Shown: positions 1-9,006 of the stretch, piece by piece
Numbering within the stretch: position 1 is the first letter of the stretch
Layout: each line of letters begins with the position of its first letter
Assembly (NCBI RefSeq): GCF_000828635.1
Contig: NZ_AP012547.1
Location: 2,418,001 to 2,482,000 of the forward strand
From: Sulfuritalea hydrogenivorans sk43H
GTDB taxonomy: Bacteria > Pseudomonadota > Gammaproteobacteria > Burkholderiales > Rhodocyclaceae
Direction of reading: 5' to 3'
Length of the DNA stretch: 64,000 nt
Notes under the pieces: generated by a model
What the model was told of the DNA's origin: nothing
What the model saw: the letters and a program-made list of their open reading frames with translations, nothing else
The model's database searches: none
Position numbers and translations under genes: made by a program

Positions 1-552
1 CCGCCGGTGCTGATCGGGCATTCGATGGGCGCACTGGTGGTGCAGCGCTTCCTCGAAAAAGGCAACGCAGCGGCGGTCATCATGATGGCGCCCGTGCCGA
101 CCACCGGCCTGGCCGGTTGCAGCGCCCAGTTGAACGCCCGGCAGCCGGATTTCCTGCGGGAGGCCGCCTACGCCGTGCGCGGCAAGTACACCGCGAACAC
201 CGTCAAGGTGATGCGCGAAGTGTATTTCTCGCCCGACGTGACAGCGGAACAATTCGCCGCCTTCAAGCCGCTGGTGCAGGACGAATCCATGACCGCCGTA
301 ACCGAGATGATGACGCTGGCCTGGCGCTCGCCCAAGCGCCGGCCGAAGATTCCGGCGCTGGTCATGGGCGGCGAACTCGACGCGCTGTTTCCGTCCAACC
401 AGCTTTACTTCACCGCCTCCGGCTGGAACGCGGAAACCTGCGTCATCCCGCGCGCCGGCCACATGATCATGATGGAGCCGCAATGGACCGCGGCCGCCGA
501 GAAGATCGACAACTGGCTCGATCGCCGCCTCGGGCAGAAAGCGGCGGCGTAA
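1..552 (+). CDS. Alpha/beta hydrolase, 5'-truncated by window edge
   Basis: The reading frame is open from base 1, so only the C-terminal part of the gene is present (about 183 residues). It begins just before the nucleophile elbow GHSMG, the serine motif of alpha/beta hydrolases. Further on, 'VMGGELDALFPSNQ' carries the usual acid (GxxD) and 'PRAGHMIMMEP' carries the catalytic histidine, so the Ser-Asp-His triad is complete in the visible part. A lipase/esterase or haloperoxidase-like enzyme is likely. The substrate cannot be told. The next gene starts 28 bp downstream on the same strand. Confidence 0.85.
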   Translation, partial: PPVLIGHSMGALVVQRFLEKGNAAAVIMMAPVPTTGLAGCSAQLNARQPDFLREAAYAVRGKYTANTVKVMREVYFSPDVTAEQFAAFKPLVQDESMTAVTEMMTLAWRSPKRRPKIPALVMGGELDALFPSNQLYFTASGWNAETCVIPRAGHMIMMEPQWTAAAEKIDNWLDRRLGQKAAA

Positions 553-580
553 GACAATCGCAGCGAAGGACAGGACCGCC

Positions 581-1255
581 ATGTTCAGCAAAGCCACCTT
601 CAAGTTCCTCGACGAACTCGCCGCCAACAACGACCGCGGCTGGTTCGAGGCCAACAAGCCGCGCTACGAAGAACTGGTGCGTGAGCCGGCACTGGATTTC
701 ATCGCCGCGATGGGCGATCCCCTGGCAAAGTTCGCCCCGCACTTCCGCGCCGAGCCGAAGAAGATGGGCGGCTCGCTGATGCGCGTGTTCCGCGACACGC
801 GCTTCGCCCGCGACAAGAGCCCCTACAAGACCAACATCGGCATCCAGTTCCGCCACGAGCTGGGCAAGGACGTTCATGCGCCGGGCTTCTACATGCACAT
901 CGCGAGCGACGAATGTTTCTTCGGCGCCGGCTGCTGGCATCCCGAGGCCGACATGCTGGGGCACATCCGCGACCTCATCACGGCGAATCCGAAACGCTGG
1001 TTCGCCGTGCGCGACGACAAGAAGTTCGCCGCGCACTGGGCGCTGGCCGGCGACAGCCTGACGCGGCCGCCGCGCGGCTACGCCGCCGAGCACCCGGCGA
1101 TCGACGACCTCAAGCGCAAGGACTTCATCGGCTTGGCATCCTTGTCCGCCGCCGAGGTGACGGGTTCCGGGCTGGTCAAACTCGCGACCGAGCGTTTCGC
1201 CGCCGCCACACCGCTGATGAAGTTCCTCTGCGAGGCGCAGGGCGTCCAGTACTAA
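581..1255 (+). CDS. DUF2461 family protein
   Basis: This 224-residue protein begins 'MFSKATFKFLDELAANNDRGWF' and contains 'FRDTRFARDKSPYKTNIG', both typical of the DUF2461 (TIGR02453) family, whose usual length is about 220. The ATG is preceded by a GGACAGGA purine stretch. The biochemical function of the family is unknown to me. The gene is co-directional with the hydrolase upstream and is followed by an intrinsic terminator, so the two may be one transcript. Confidence 0.8.
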   Translation: MFSKATFKFLDELAANNDRGWFEANKPRYEELVREPALDFIAAMGDPLAKFAPHFRAEPKKMGGSLMRVFRDTRFARDKSPYKTNIGIQFRHELGKDVHAPGFYMHIASDECFFGAGCWHPEADMLGHIRDLITANPKRWFAVRDDKKFAAHWALAGDSLTRPPRGYAAEHPAIDDLKRKDFIGLASLSAAEVTGSGLVKLATERFAAATPLMKFLCEAQGVQY

Positions 1256-1328
1256 CGCTCATGGCCGCGAGAGCCGCCCGCCGAGGATCAAACACGCGAA
1301 AGACGAATTAATGGCCCGCCCCTCCCAT

Positions 1329-1356
1329 CCTCCCCTCACGGGGAGGCTTCTTATTT
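1329..1356 (+). terminator. Rho-independent terminator
   Basis: CCTCCCC and GGGGAGG form a 7-bp stem with a 4-base loop, followed by the T-rich tail CTTCTTATTT. It lies between the DUF2461 gene and truC and fits termination of the upstream transcript. Confidence 0.7.
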
Positions 1357-1422
1357 GCTCGCTTCGCTCGGCTATCGCCAATCACTTTGAACGAGTTGTT
1401 TCACGTTAACGCCAGCGGCGGC

Positions 1423-2151
1423 ATGCTCGACATCCTTTACCGCGACGACTTCCTCGTCGCGATCAACAAACCCGCCGGCCTGCTGGTCCATCGCAGCGAC
1501 ATCGACCGCCACGAAACGCGCTTCGCCGTGCAACTCCTGCGCGACCAGATCGGGCGGCGCGTGCACCCGCTGCATCGGCTCGACAAAGGCACCTCGGGCG
1601 TGCTGCTGTTCGCGCTCGATGCCGACAGCGCGCGCGAGGTCGGCGGGCAGTTCCAGCGCGACGAAGTCGGGAAGCGCTACCTTGCCATCGTGCGCGGCTG
1701 GCCGCCCGAATCCGGCACCATCGACCATCCGCTGTCGCGCCAGTTCGACGACTACGGCCGCAAGCTCGGCGCCGAGAGCAAAACCGAAGCCCTGCCCGCC
1801 GTCACCGACTATCGCCGCCTGGCCACCATCGAGCTTCCCGACGTCGTCGACCGCTACCCGAGTTCGCGCTATGCGCTGGTGGAACTTCTGCCGAAGACCG
1901 GCCGCCAGCACCAGTTGCGCCGCCACCTGAAGCACATCGCCCACCCCATCATCGGTGATGCCACCTGGGGCAAGGGAATCCACAATCGCTTCTTTCAGCA
2001 GCGCTTCGGCTGTCGGCGCATGCTGCTCGCCTGTACCCGCATGGAACTCCGGCATCCGCGGGACGACCGCATGTTATCCATCGAGGCGCCGCTTGAAGGG
2101 AGCTTTGCCAGTGTGATCGGTGCGCTTGGCTGGAGCGAAGCCCGCGGCTAG
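1423..2151 (+). CDS. truC: tRNA pseudouridine synthase C (RluA family)
   Basis: RluA-family pseudouridine synthase, which isomerises a uridine in structured RNA. The family signature HRLDKGTSGV is present with the catalytic Asp. The N-terminus 'MLDILYRDDFLVAINKPAG' matches the start of TruC proteins, which modify U65 in the acceptor arm of tRNA-Ile and tRNA-Asp. I chose the ATG at 1423 because it aligns with the TruC start. An in-frame TTG at 1387 would add 12 residues. 'KTGRQHQLRRHLKHIAHPIIGD' is the conserved C-terminal motif III region. The 242 residues are close to the family norm. No partner gene is apparent. Confidence 0.85.
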   Translation: MLDILYRDDFLVAINKPAGLLVHRSDIDRHETRFAVQLLRDQIGRRVHPLHRLDKGTSGVLLFALDADSAREVGGQFQRDEVGKRYLAIVRGWPPESGTIDHPLSRQFDDYGRKLGAESKTEALPAVTDYRRLATIELPDVVDRYPSSRYALVELLPKTGRQHQLRRHLKHIAHPIIGDATWGKGIHNRFFQQRFGCRRMLLACTRMELRHPRDDRMLSIEAPLEGSFASVIGALGWSEARG

Positions 2152-2200
2152 TTTCGCGGCGATCCAAACCATCGCGCTATCGCGGCATCGGCCGCGGAGT

Positions 2201-2797
2201 TCAATCGACGACGAAAAGAAACTGGTCGCGACCGTGGCCGCCGAAGAAAATCGTATCGCCGGGAATCAGCGCGACTTCGTCCACGGGCGAATCGATCTGG
2301 GCGTTGAGGAAGGTGCCGTTGGTGGATCCGAGGTCGCGCAGAACCACCTTGCTGTCGACGATGCCGACCCAGGCGTGACGCTGGGAGGCGCGGGCGTCCG
2401 TGATGACGATATCGTTGTCCGCGCTTCGTCCCACGGTAATGCCGGCGGCGGTAACGGGGAAGGTGTTGTCCTTCTGGGTTCCGCCAACGCAGACCAGCCT
2501 TGGAACGGCTTCTTTCGGCAACGGCACTTCCTCGCGATTCTGCAATGCAGGATTCGCGCCGACCGGAGTCGTGCGCACATGAATCCGCGTTGCGGTGGGA
2601 TCGTAAGCGGCTTCTGCGGCAGCAGCTTTCGGAGGACTGGCGGCAGCTTTGGCGGCGGCGGCGGAAACCGCGGCGGCAAGCGCCCTGGCATTTTCCGCAT
2701 CGCGCCTCTGGCGTGCCTTCCGATTGTTGATCAAGGTTGCCGCAACGCCCGCCAGGACAAGCGCGAAAAGTCCCCAGAATATGTAATGCTTGAGCAT
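2201..2797 (-). CDS. Membrane-anchored FHA-domain protein
   Basis: The 198-residue product starts with a single N-terminal membrane segment (residues about 4-22, 'YIFWGLFALVLAGVAATLI'). An Ala/Lys-rich linker follows, then a C-terminal forkhead-associated domain with GRSADNDIVI, the SxRH-like 'ASQRHAW' and 'LGSTNGTFLN'. These are the phosphothreonine-binding motifs of FHA domains. The ATG at 2797 was chosen for the strong AGGAGG ribosome-binding site just upstream; the frame is open further but has no such signal. It probably presents an FHA module at the inner membrane to a phosphorylated partner. No Ser/Thr kinase is visible nearby. Confidence 0.8.
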   Translation of the reverse strand: MLKHYIFWGLFALVLAGVAATLINNRKARQRRDAENARALAAAVSAAAAKAAASPPKAAAAEAAYDPTATRIHVRTTPVGANPALQNREEVPLPKEAVPRLVCVGGTQKDNTFPVTAAGITVGRSADNDIVITDARASQRHAWVGIVDSKVVLRDLGSTNGTFLNAQIDSPVDEVALIPGDTIFFGGHGRDQFLFVVD

Positions 2798-3131
2798 CCG
2801 AAACCTCCTGATGACTGCAGGAACCTTGTGGCAGGACCATGCTGCAGCTTGACGTCTGGCCCGGAAACGACCGAGCCCCCCCATGCACCTGCGCCCTATT
2901 TTAGGACAATTACGTATCGAATTCGCATGTGGTCGCCTTATGCGGGGATAAGGGAAGGTCGCCATCGATAGCGCCTCGTCCTCGGGCCAGAGTCGGCGCT
3001 GGCGGAACGGCGCGACAAAGTGCCGCAGAAGAGTCTTCCTGCAATCCAGGGAGATGCGCGATAATTGGAACTCCAACGAGCGCAGGGCCGCGCGCTCACC
3101 GTGAATTGGCTCGAATTTCAGGGTAAACCGA
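2798..3131. other. Intergenic region between divergent FHA and Crp-like genes
   Basis: This 334-bp gap separates two divergently transcribed genes and must hold both promoters. It contains one copy of the dispersed GTCGGCGCTGGCG repeat. I see no convincing gene in it and cannot assign a clear FNR or CRP box. Confidence 0.5.
2991..3016 (+). repeat. Dispersed repeat copy 1
   Basis: Perfect core GTCGGCGCTGGCG, then GA and ACGGCG followed by CGAC with two extra bases. Intergenic, upstream of the Crp/PilJ gene. Confidence 0.75.
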
Positions 3132-4667
3132 ATGCTCCCATCGCATCGCAACGCAAAAGCGCACCGCAGCGTCAAGGCAATCCTGGGCCGGATTTCGCTA
3201 TTCGCCAACCTCGCCGCCGGACACATGGATGACCTCGCGGCGGCATCCCGCAGCGCCAGCTTCGAAAGGAACGAGGCCATCTATCGTGCCGGCGATTCCG
3301 TCGATGAAATGTATTTCCTGCTGTCGGGCCAGGTAAAGCTGGCGCTGTCATCCAGCCAGGGGCAGGAGAAGGTCATCAACGTGGTGGAGCCGGGGCTGTC
3401 CTTCGGCGAGGCCGAGCTGTTCGGCGGGCGCCGCTGCCTGACGAACGCCGTGGCGATAATGCCGTCGCAGGTTCTGTGCATTGCCGGGGACGATATCCGC
3501 CGCATCATGGCCACCGACCCGCAGCTCGCGTTGCGCGCCATCAAGCTGCTGGCGCAGCGACAGCTGGAACTGGAGAACGAACTCGCGGCCAGGTATTTCC
3601 GCACCGGCAGCCAGCGCCTGCTGGACTACTTCGTCAAGCTTGCCGGGCCCACCCGCGACACGGCGGGCGAAACCCCGGTAACGCTGCGCACCACCAAGCT
3701 CCTGCTGGCTTCCCGCTTCGACATGAAACCGGAAACCCTCTCTCGCGCCTTGCGCGACCTCACCGAAGCCGGCCTGATTGTCGCCGACGGGAACCAGGTC
3801 AGGCTGATGAACGCCCCGATCGCGCACTATCTTGCCCATGAAGATCCCGCGCGCGGCAGCACCCTTGCCACCGAGCCATTCCAGCGACGTGCGACCCAAA
3901 CCACGCGCAGGGCCGGAGCACCCCTGTACGACATGCACAATCGGGACAAGGGCGCCCGTTCGTTCTGCGACGAAATCAACCGGGCCGGACGCCAGCGCAT
4001 GTTGTCACAACGCATGGTCAAGTCGTGGCTGATGCTGGAGCACCGGGTATTGCCCCGCCCGGCACGCCAGGTGCTCAAGCAATCAATCGACTTGTTTGAC
4101 CGGCAGCTGGCGCAACTCGAAGATTCCGCAAGCAGCGCCCAAAGCCATGCGGCGCGCGCCGAACTGGCCGAGTTGTGGCGGCCCTACAAAACCTTGCTGA
4201 CTGCCGAGCCCACCCGCAAATCCGCGCACGCGCTCTACGGCATGAGCGAAGAAGTACTGCATGCGGCGCACAGGCTGACCCTGAGCTTCGAAAGAGCCGA
4301 CGGCACCCGCAAGGGCAAGCTGATCAACCTTGCCGGACGCCAGCGCATGCTGTCGCAGCGCATGGCGAAGTTCTTCCTCTTTCAGCATTCCGGCATCCAG
4401 GCGTCCAGATGCCGGAAGGAGCTGCGGGATGCCAGCGAGGAATTCTCGGCCGCCCTGGTCAAACTCGCTTCGGCAACACGCGATAAACCGGACATCGCGG
4501 CGGAACTGGAAGGCGTGGCAGAACACTGGGACAGCCTGCGATCGGTGATCGCGACCCGCGACGAGTCGAACTTCGCAACGTCCGCACGCAAGGTATTCAC
4601 GGCCAGCGAAAACCTGCTGCAGCGGATGGACACGGCGGTGGAACTTTACGCAAGGCTTCCCGGCTGA
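3132..4667 (+). CDS. Crp/Fnr-type regulator fused to two PilJ/NarX-like sensor modules
   Basis: This 511-residue protein is more than twice the length of a normal Crp/Fnr regulator. Residues about 20-135 form a cyclic-nucleotide-binding-type beta barrel (YRAGDSVDEMYFLLSGQVKL). Residues about 165-225 are a Crp-type winged helix (LLASRFDMKPETLSRALRDL). The C-terminal half holds two copies of a helical module, each opening with the same motif: NRAGRQRMLSQRM near residue 283 and NLAGRQRMLSQRM near residue 399. This resembles the PilJ/NarX N-terminal domain (PF13675), whose P-box contacts nitrate or nitrite in NarX. There are no membrane segments, so both modules are cytoplasmic. No N-terminal Fe-S cysteine cluster is seen, so it is not a classical FNR. 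A ligand-responsive transcription factor is likely; the ligand is inference. A sensor kinase gene follows in the same direction. Confidence 0.8.
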   Translation: MLPSHRNAKAHRSVKAILGRISLFANLAAGHMDDLAAASRSASFERNEAIYRAGDSVDEMYFLLSGQVKLALSSSQGQEKVINVVEPGLSFGEAELFGGRRCLTNAVAIMPSQVLCIAGDDIRRIMATDPQLALRAIKLLAQRQLELENELAARYFRTGSQRLLDYFVKLAGPTRDTAGETPVTLRTTKLLLASRFDMKPETLSRALRDLTEAGLIVADGNQVRLMNAPIAHYLAHEDPARGSTLATEPFQRRATQTTRRAGAPLYDMHNRDKGARSFCDEINRAGRQRMLSQRMVKSWLMLEHRVLPRPARQVLKQSIDLFDRQLAQLEDSASSAQSHAARAELAELWRPYKTLLTAEPTRKSAHALYGMSEEVLHAAHRLTLSFERADGTRKGKLINLAGRQRMLSQRMAKFFLFQHSGIQASRCRKELRDASEEFSAALVKLASATRDKPDIAAELEGVAEHWDSLRSVIATRDESNFATSARKVFTASENLLQRMDTAVELYARLPG

Positions 4668-4690
4668 CAAACGCGCATCGCAGCGGAGAG

Positions 4691-4716
4691 AAAGTCGGCG
4701 CTGGCGGTACGGCGAC
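4691..4716 (+). repeat. Dispersed repeat copy 2
   Basis: Full match: AAAGTCGGCGCTGGCG, then GT and ACGGCGAC. It lies between the Crp/PilJ gene and the histidine kinase gene. The following GCAGGG is shared with copy 3. Confidence 0.8.
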
Positions 4717-4857
4717 GCAGGGTTTCCCAGCGTCTCCAGATCAACCGGCTGTGCTCACCACTCTTCTCGCCGGCAAGAACGACCTGAAAGAAAAGCTCCT
4801 TCGCCTGCTTGGCAAGGCACTCCAAAACGGCTATGTTGGGTCCAATTGCAATTAACG

Positions 4858-7821
4858 ATGCGGGAATCTCCTGGAATGCTGGCCAGATACACATCGATTA
4901 CCCAGCGGCAAACTGCCTTGAAGGTGGTCCTCATCTATGCCGCGTTCGCGACTGCATGGATTCTGCTGTCCGACGAAGTGCTTTTCACCTCGACCGGGAA
5001 TGCAGCACAGATTGCCTCCATCAGCGTGCTGAAGGGGCTGGGTTTTGTCGCGATCACGACCCTGCTGCTCCACTTTCTGCTCAAGAATACCTGGCTTCGC
5101 CAGGCTTCTTTGCTCGCCGAGCAATCGGAACTGTTGCAACTGCTCGTTGCGCAGGCTCCCGCCGCAATCGCCATGTTCGACCGCAACATGCGCTATATCG
5201 CCGCCAGCCGGCGCTGGAACGAGGACTACCAGCTGGGTGACCGCTATCTGACCGGGCTTTCCCACTATGAGGTATTTCCCGAGATCGGGGATGCCTGGAA
5301 GACCGTCCATCAACGGGCATTGCGTGGGGAGTCCGTCGGCAGCGAAGAGGACCGTTTTGTCCGCGGGGACGGAACGGTTCAGTATCTGAAATGGCAGGTC
5401 CTGCCGTGGCGCGCCGCCGACGGCAGGATCGGCGGCATCGTCATCATGTCGGAAGACATCACCCGCCGCAAACAGGCGGAAAAGGCGCTGCGTGACAGCG
5501 AGCAGCATTTCCGCACACTGGCCAACAGCGGATCGGCGCTGATCTGGACTTCTGGAACCGACAGACTTTGCGACTACTTCAACGAGCCGTGGCTGCGATT
5601 TACCGGGCGGCCCATGGCGCAGGAACTCGGCAATGGCTGGCTGCAAGGCGTCCATCCCGCGGACCTGGATCGTTGCATGCGGACGTATGCGGCGGCATTC
5701 GATATGCGCCAGGCCTTCAGCATGGAATACCGCCTGCGCCACGCCGACGGCACCTACCACTGGATCCGGGATGACGGGAATGCACGGTATGACAGCTACG
5801 GAGAGTTTCTCGGCTATATCGGATTCTGTGTCGATATCACCGCGCAAAAGGAAACCGAAAAGCAGCTTCGCCAGTACCTGACCGTCTTCCAGCTGGCCGG
5901 ATGGGGCATGGTCATCACGGATGCCGCCACCAACCTGATCGTTCAGGCCAACCCCGCATTCGCCCGCATCCATGGCTATGACAATGAGGAAATGATCGGC
6001 ATGCCGCTGATCGAGGCCTATGCCCCGGAAGCCAGGGCCGAGGTTCCCGCACACACCCGCCTGGTCCACGAAAAAGGGCACCATGTCTTCGAGACGATGC
6101 ATGTGCGCAAGGATGGCTCGCGCTTTCCTGCACGTATTGACGTCACGGCCTACAAGGACGCCGATGGTCAGGTGGCATTCCGCGCAGCCACCGTTGAAGA
6201 CCTCACCGAGCGCCATCACATGGAAACCCGATTGCGACTCTGGGGCGAGGCGTTCACCCATGCCGAGTTCGGCCTGGCCATTGCCGATGCAAAAACGAAC
6301 ACATTCCGCGCGGTCAGTCCGGCATTTGCGCACCAGCGTGGCTATCTTCCTGAAGAATTGATCGGGCAATCCGTTCTGACGGTATTTCCGGAAGACGCAC
6401 GGGACCGGACACGGCAATTGATCGCAGCATTGGACCGGACGCATCACGGCGTCTTCGAATCCGAGCACATCTGCAAGGACGGCCGGCGCTTCCCGGTTCT
6501 CCTCGACATCACCGTCATCCACTCGGCGGATGGCACTCCGCTGAATCGCATTGCCTACGCGCTCGACATTACGCAGCGCAAACAAGCGGAACGCACGCTG
6601 GAAGAGTATCAACAGCACCTTGAGGAACTGGTGGCCCGGCGCACCCAGGAGCTGTCCCTCGCGAAGGAAGCCGCCGAGACGGCCAACATCGCGAAAGCGG
6701 CTTTCCTGGCCAACATGAGCCACGAGATTCGCACGCCGATGAACGGCATCATCGGCATGGCCAACATCATGCGCCGCGAAGGCGTCACACCCAAACAGGC
6801 ACAACGCCTCGATACGATCGATCTCTCCGCGCAGCACATGCTCGCGATCATCAACGACATCCTTGATATTTCCAAGATCGAGGCAGGCAAGTTCCTGCTG
6901 GAAGAAGGCCCCGTCGATATCCCCCGCATTCTGGAGGATGTCGGCTCGATCCTTTTCGAACGCGCCGGGGCCAAGGGCGTCCGTCTGTCGATCGAGACCG
7001 AGCCCATGCAGCACCATCTGTATGGCGACTCCATGCGGCTGCAGCAGGCTCTGCTCAACTTCGCAACCAATGCCGTCAAATTTACCGAGCAAGGCTCGGT
7101 GACGCTGCGCACGCGCGTGCAGGGGGAAGACGCCGATTCGGTGTGCCTGCGTTTCGAGGTACAGGACACCGGCATCGGCATCGCAGCCGAGGTCATGCCC
7201 CGCCTATTCAGCGCCTTTGAGCAGGCCGACAACTCGATGACCCGCAAGTACGGTGGCACCGGCCTGGGACTGGCGATCACCCGCCGCCTTGCCGAATTGA
7301 TGGGCGGCGAAGCAGGCGCCGTAAGCACGCCAGGCATGGGTAGCACCTTCTGGTTTTCCGCCAGACTGAAGAAGGGTGCAGAGCCGGCTTTGAAGCAGGC
7401 TGTAACGGAGGCCGATGTCGAAGCCCTGATCCGGCAGCGTTATGCCGGATGCCGGATTCTGGTTGCCGACGACGAGCCGATCAACAGGGAAGTGGCCCAG
7501 ATGCAGCTTGAAGCGGTCGGGCTGCGGGTGGATATGGCCGAGGATGGCGCACAGGCCGTCTCCATGGCACAGGAAACGTCCTACGCAGCAATTTTCATGG
7601 ACATGCAAATGCCGAACGTAAATGGACTGGAGGCGACGCAGGAAATACGTCGGCTTCCCGGCTATCAGCGAACACCGATTATCGCGATGACTGCCAATGC
7701 CTTTGCAGAAGACAAGGCACTCTGCCATGAAGCCGGAATGACCGATTTTCTGGTCAAACCCTTCGATCCCGATACCCTGTTTTCAACTTTGCTGCACTCG
7801 CTGGATCGAAGCGGGATGTAG
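4858..7821 (+). CDS. Hybrid sensor histidine kinase with four PAS domains and receiver
   Basis: This is a 987-residue inner-membrane hybrid kinase. Two N-terminal membrane helices (about residues 18-38 and 58-78) flank a very short periplasmic loop. Four PAS/PAC units follow at roughly 90-205, 220-335, 340-455 and 465-580, then a coiled linker. The HisKA H-box SHEIRTPMNG has the phospho-acceptor His near residue 622. The HATPase domain shows DTGIGIA and GTGLGLAI. The C-terminal receiver has acidic pair DDEP, phospho-acceptor Asp near residue 915 (FMDMQMP) and conserved Lys in 'LVKPFDP'. No output domain is attached, so the phosphate probably goes to an Hpt or separate regulator. ATG 4858 was chosen over an upstream TTG. 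The PAS domains suggest a cytoplasmic redox or small-molecule signal. The adjacent Crp/PilJ regulator may act in the same circuit (inference). Confidence 0.88.
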   Translation: MRESPGMLARYTSITQRQTALKVVLIYAAFATAWILLSDEVLFTSTGNAAQIASISVLKGLGFVAITTLLLHFLLKNTWLRQASLLAEQSELLQLLVAQAPAAIAMFDRNMRYIAASRRWNEDYQLGDRYLTGLSHYEVFPEIGDAWKTVHQRALRGESVGSEEDRFVRGDGTVQYLKWQVLPWRAADGRIGGIVIMSEDITRRKQAEKALRDSEQHFRTLANSGSALIWTSGTDRLCDYFNEPWLRFTGRPMAQELGNGWLQGVHPADLDRCMRTYAAAFDMRQAFSMEYRLRHADGTYHWIRDDGNARYDSYGEFLGYIGFCVDITAQKETEKQLRQYLTVFQLAGWGMVITDAATNLIVQANPAFARIHGYDNEEMIGMPLIEAYAPEARAEVPAHTRLVHEKGHHVFETMHVRKDGSRFPARIDVTAYKDADGQVAFRAATVEDLTERHHMETRLRLWGEAFTHAEFGLAIADAKTNTFRAVSPAFAHQRGYLPEELIGQSVLTVFPEDARDRTRQLIAALDRTHHGVFESEHICKDGRRFPVLLDITVIHSADGTPLNRIAYALDITQRKQAERTLEEYQQHLEELVARRTQELSLAKEAAETANIAKAAFLANMSHEIRTPMNGIIGMANIMRREGVTPKQAQRLDTIDLSAQHMLAIINDILDISKIEAGKFLLEEGPVDIPRILEDVGSILFERAGAKGVRLSIETEPMQHHLYGDSMRLQQALLNFATNAVKFTEQGSVTLRTRVQGEDADSVCLRFEVQDTGIGIAAEVMPRLFSAFEQADNSMTRKYGGTGLGLAITRRLAELMGGEAGAVSTPGMGSTFWFSARLKKGAEPALKQAVTEADVEALIRQRYAGCRILVADDEPINREVAQMQLEAVGLRVDMAEDGAQAVSMAQETSYAAIFMDMQMPNVNGLEATQEIRRLPGYQRTPIIAMTANAFAEDKALCHEAGMTDFLVKPFDPDTLFSTLLHSLDRSGM

Positions 7822-7865
7822 CAGCAGTCATGCTGCGACCTGAATGACCCCGGATCGAATCCGGG

Positions 7866-7890
7866 AGTCGGCGCCGTCGATACGGCGACG
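7866..7890 (+). repeat. Dispersed repeat copy 3 (divergent)
   Basis: AGTCGGCGC, then a diverged centre (CGTCGAT) and ACGGCGACGCAGGG. The 3' half and following bases match copy 2. Intergenic between the kinase and methyltransferase genes. Confidence 0.55.
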
Positions 7891-7973
7891 CAGGGTCAGC
7901 ATACGCGTAAGATGTCGCCCTTTTCCGCGATTGCCATTCTCGACAACAGCGGAACCCCTGCCGAGAAACCGCC

Positions 7974-8990
7974 ATGTCCGAAGCCCTCCTGCCCCTGCTC
8001 GCCGCCGCACTCGATGCGCGCGCGGAACTCCTGCCGCGCCTGCACGCCGAGCAGACAGATTGCTACCGCCTGTTCCACGGCAGCGTCGAGGGCCATCCCG
8101 GCCTGACCATCGATCGCTACGGCGATCTGCTGCTGGTGCAGTGTTTTCACAGCCCGCTGCCGCCGGAGGCGCTGGCCGCCGTGCAGAGCTTCTATGTCGG
8201 CTTGCTGCCGGAGCTGACGCTGGTCTACAACGACCGCAGCCACGCCAATTCGCGCATCGGTAATCCGCTGCCGCCGGACCAGCTCGAAGCGGCGATGATG
8301 CCGCGCGAAGTGCACGAGATGGGCGTCACCTATCGCATCGCCGGGCGCCACGCCGGGCAGGACCCGTGGCTGTTCCTCGACCTGCGCGCCGCGCGCCGGC
8401 GGGTGATGCAGGAGGCGCCGGGCAAATCGCTGCTGAACCTGTTCGCCTACACCTGTGGCGTCGGCATCGCGGCGGCCAAGGCCGGTGCGCGCTTCGTGGT
8501 CAATGTCGATTTCGCCGATTCCAGCCTTGCGGTCGGCAAGGAGAATGCGCGCCTGAACGATCTGCCGGTGCGCCCGCGCTTCGTCAAGTGCGACGCCTTC
8601 GCCGCGATGCGCCAGTACGCCGGGATCGGCCAACCCGAGCGCGTGCGCGGCAAGCGCATGCCGCCCTTTCCCAAACTCGACGCGCAGACCTTCGACCTGG
8701 TGTTCCTCGATCCGCCGCGCCATGCCAAGAGCCCCTTCGGCGTGGTCGACCTGATCAACGACTACGCCTCGGTGTTCAAGCCCGCCCTGCTGTGCGTTGC
8801 CGAGGGCGGCACGCTGATCTGCACCAACAACGTCGCCGATGTGCAGCGCGACGCCTGGCTTGATGGATTGCAGCGCAGCGCGGCCAAGGCCGGCCGGCCG
8901 ATCCGCGACATGGAATGGATCATGCCGGAAGCCGACTTCCCGAGTGCCGACGGCCAGCCGCCGCTAAAAACAGCCCTGCTGCGGGTCTGA
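7974..8990 (+). CDS. Class I SAM-dependent RNA methyltransferase (RlmI/RlmK-like)
   Basis: This 338-residue protein has an N-terminal region with 'YRLFHGSVEGHPGLTIDRYGD', typical of RlmI and RlmKL C-terminal-type enzymes. A Rossmann methyltransferase fold follows, with SAM-binding 'LLNLFAYTCGVGIAAAKAGA', acidic 'VNVDFADSSL' and the substrate motif 'LVFLDPPRHAKSPFG'. The family methylates 23S rRNA (C5 of cytosine or N7 of guanine). The LDPPR motif supports this, but which position is modified cannot be told. It lacks an obvious N-terminal PUA domain, unlike full-length RlmI. The gene runs with the thioredoxin gene 16 bp downstream. Confidence 0.78.
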   Translation: MSEALLPLLAAALDARAELLPRLHAEQTDCYRLFHGSVEGHPGLTIDRYGDLLLVQCFHSPLPPEALAAVQSFYVGLLPELTLVYNDRSHANSRIGNPLPPDQLEAAMMPREVHEMGVTYRIAGRHAGQDPWLFLDLRAARRRVMQEAPGKSLLNLFAYTCGVGIAAAKAGARFVVNVDFADSSLAVGKENARLNDLPVRPRFVKCDAFAAMRQYAGIGQPERVRGKRMPPFPKLDAQTFDLVFLDPPRHAKSPFGVVDLINDYASVFKPALLCVAEGGTLICTNNVADVQRDAWLDGLQRSAAKAGRPIRDMEWIMPEADFPSADGQPPLKTALLRV

Positions 8991-9006
8991 GGCCGGAGAA
9001 AGCTCG

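Noticed and set aside
4852-7092. 746-codon minus-strand open frame over the histidine kinase
   Set aside because: Shadow of the hybrid kinase; composition is typical of an antisense frame.
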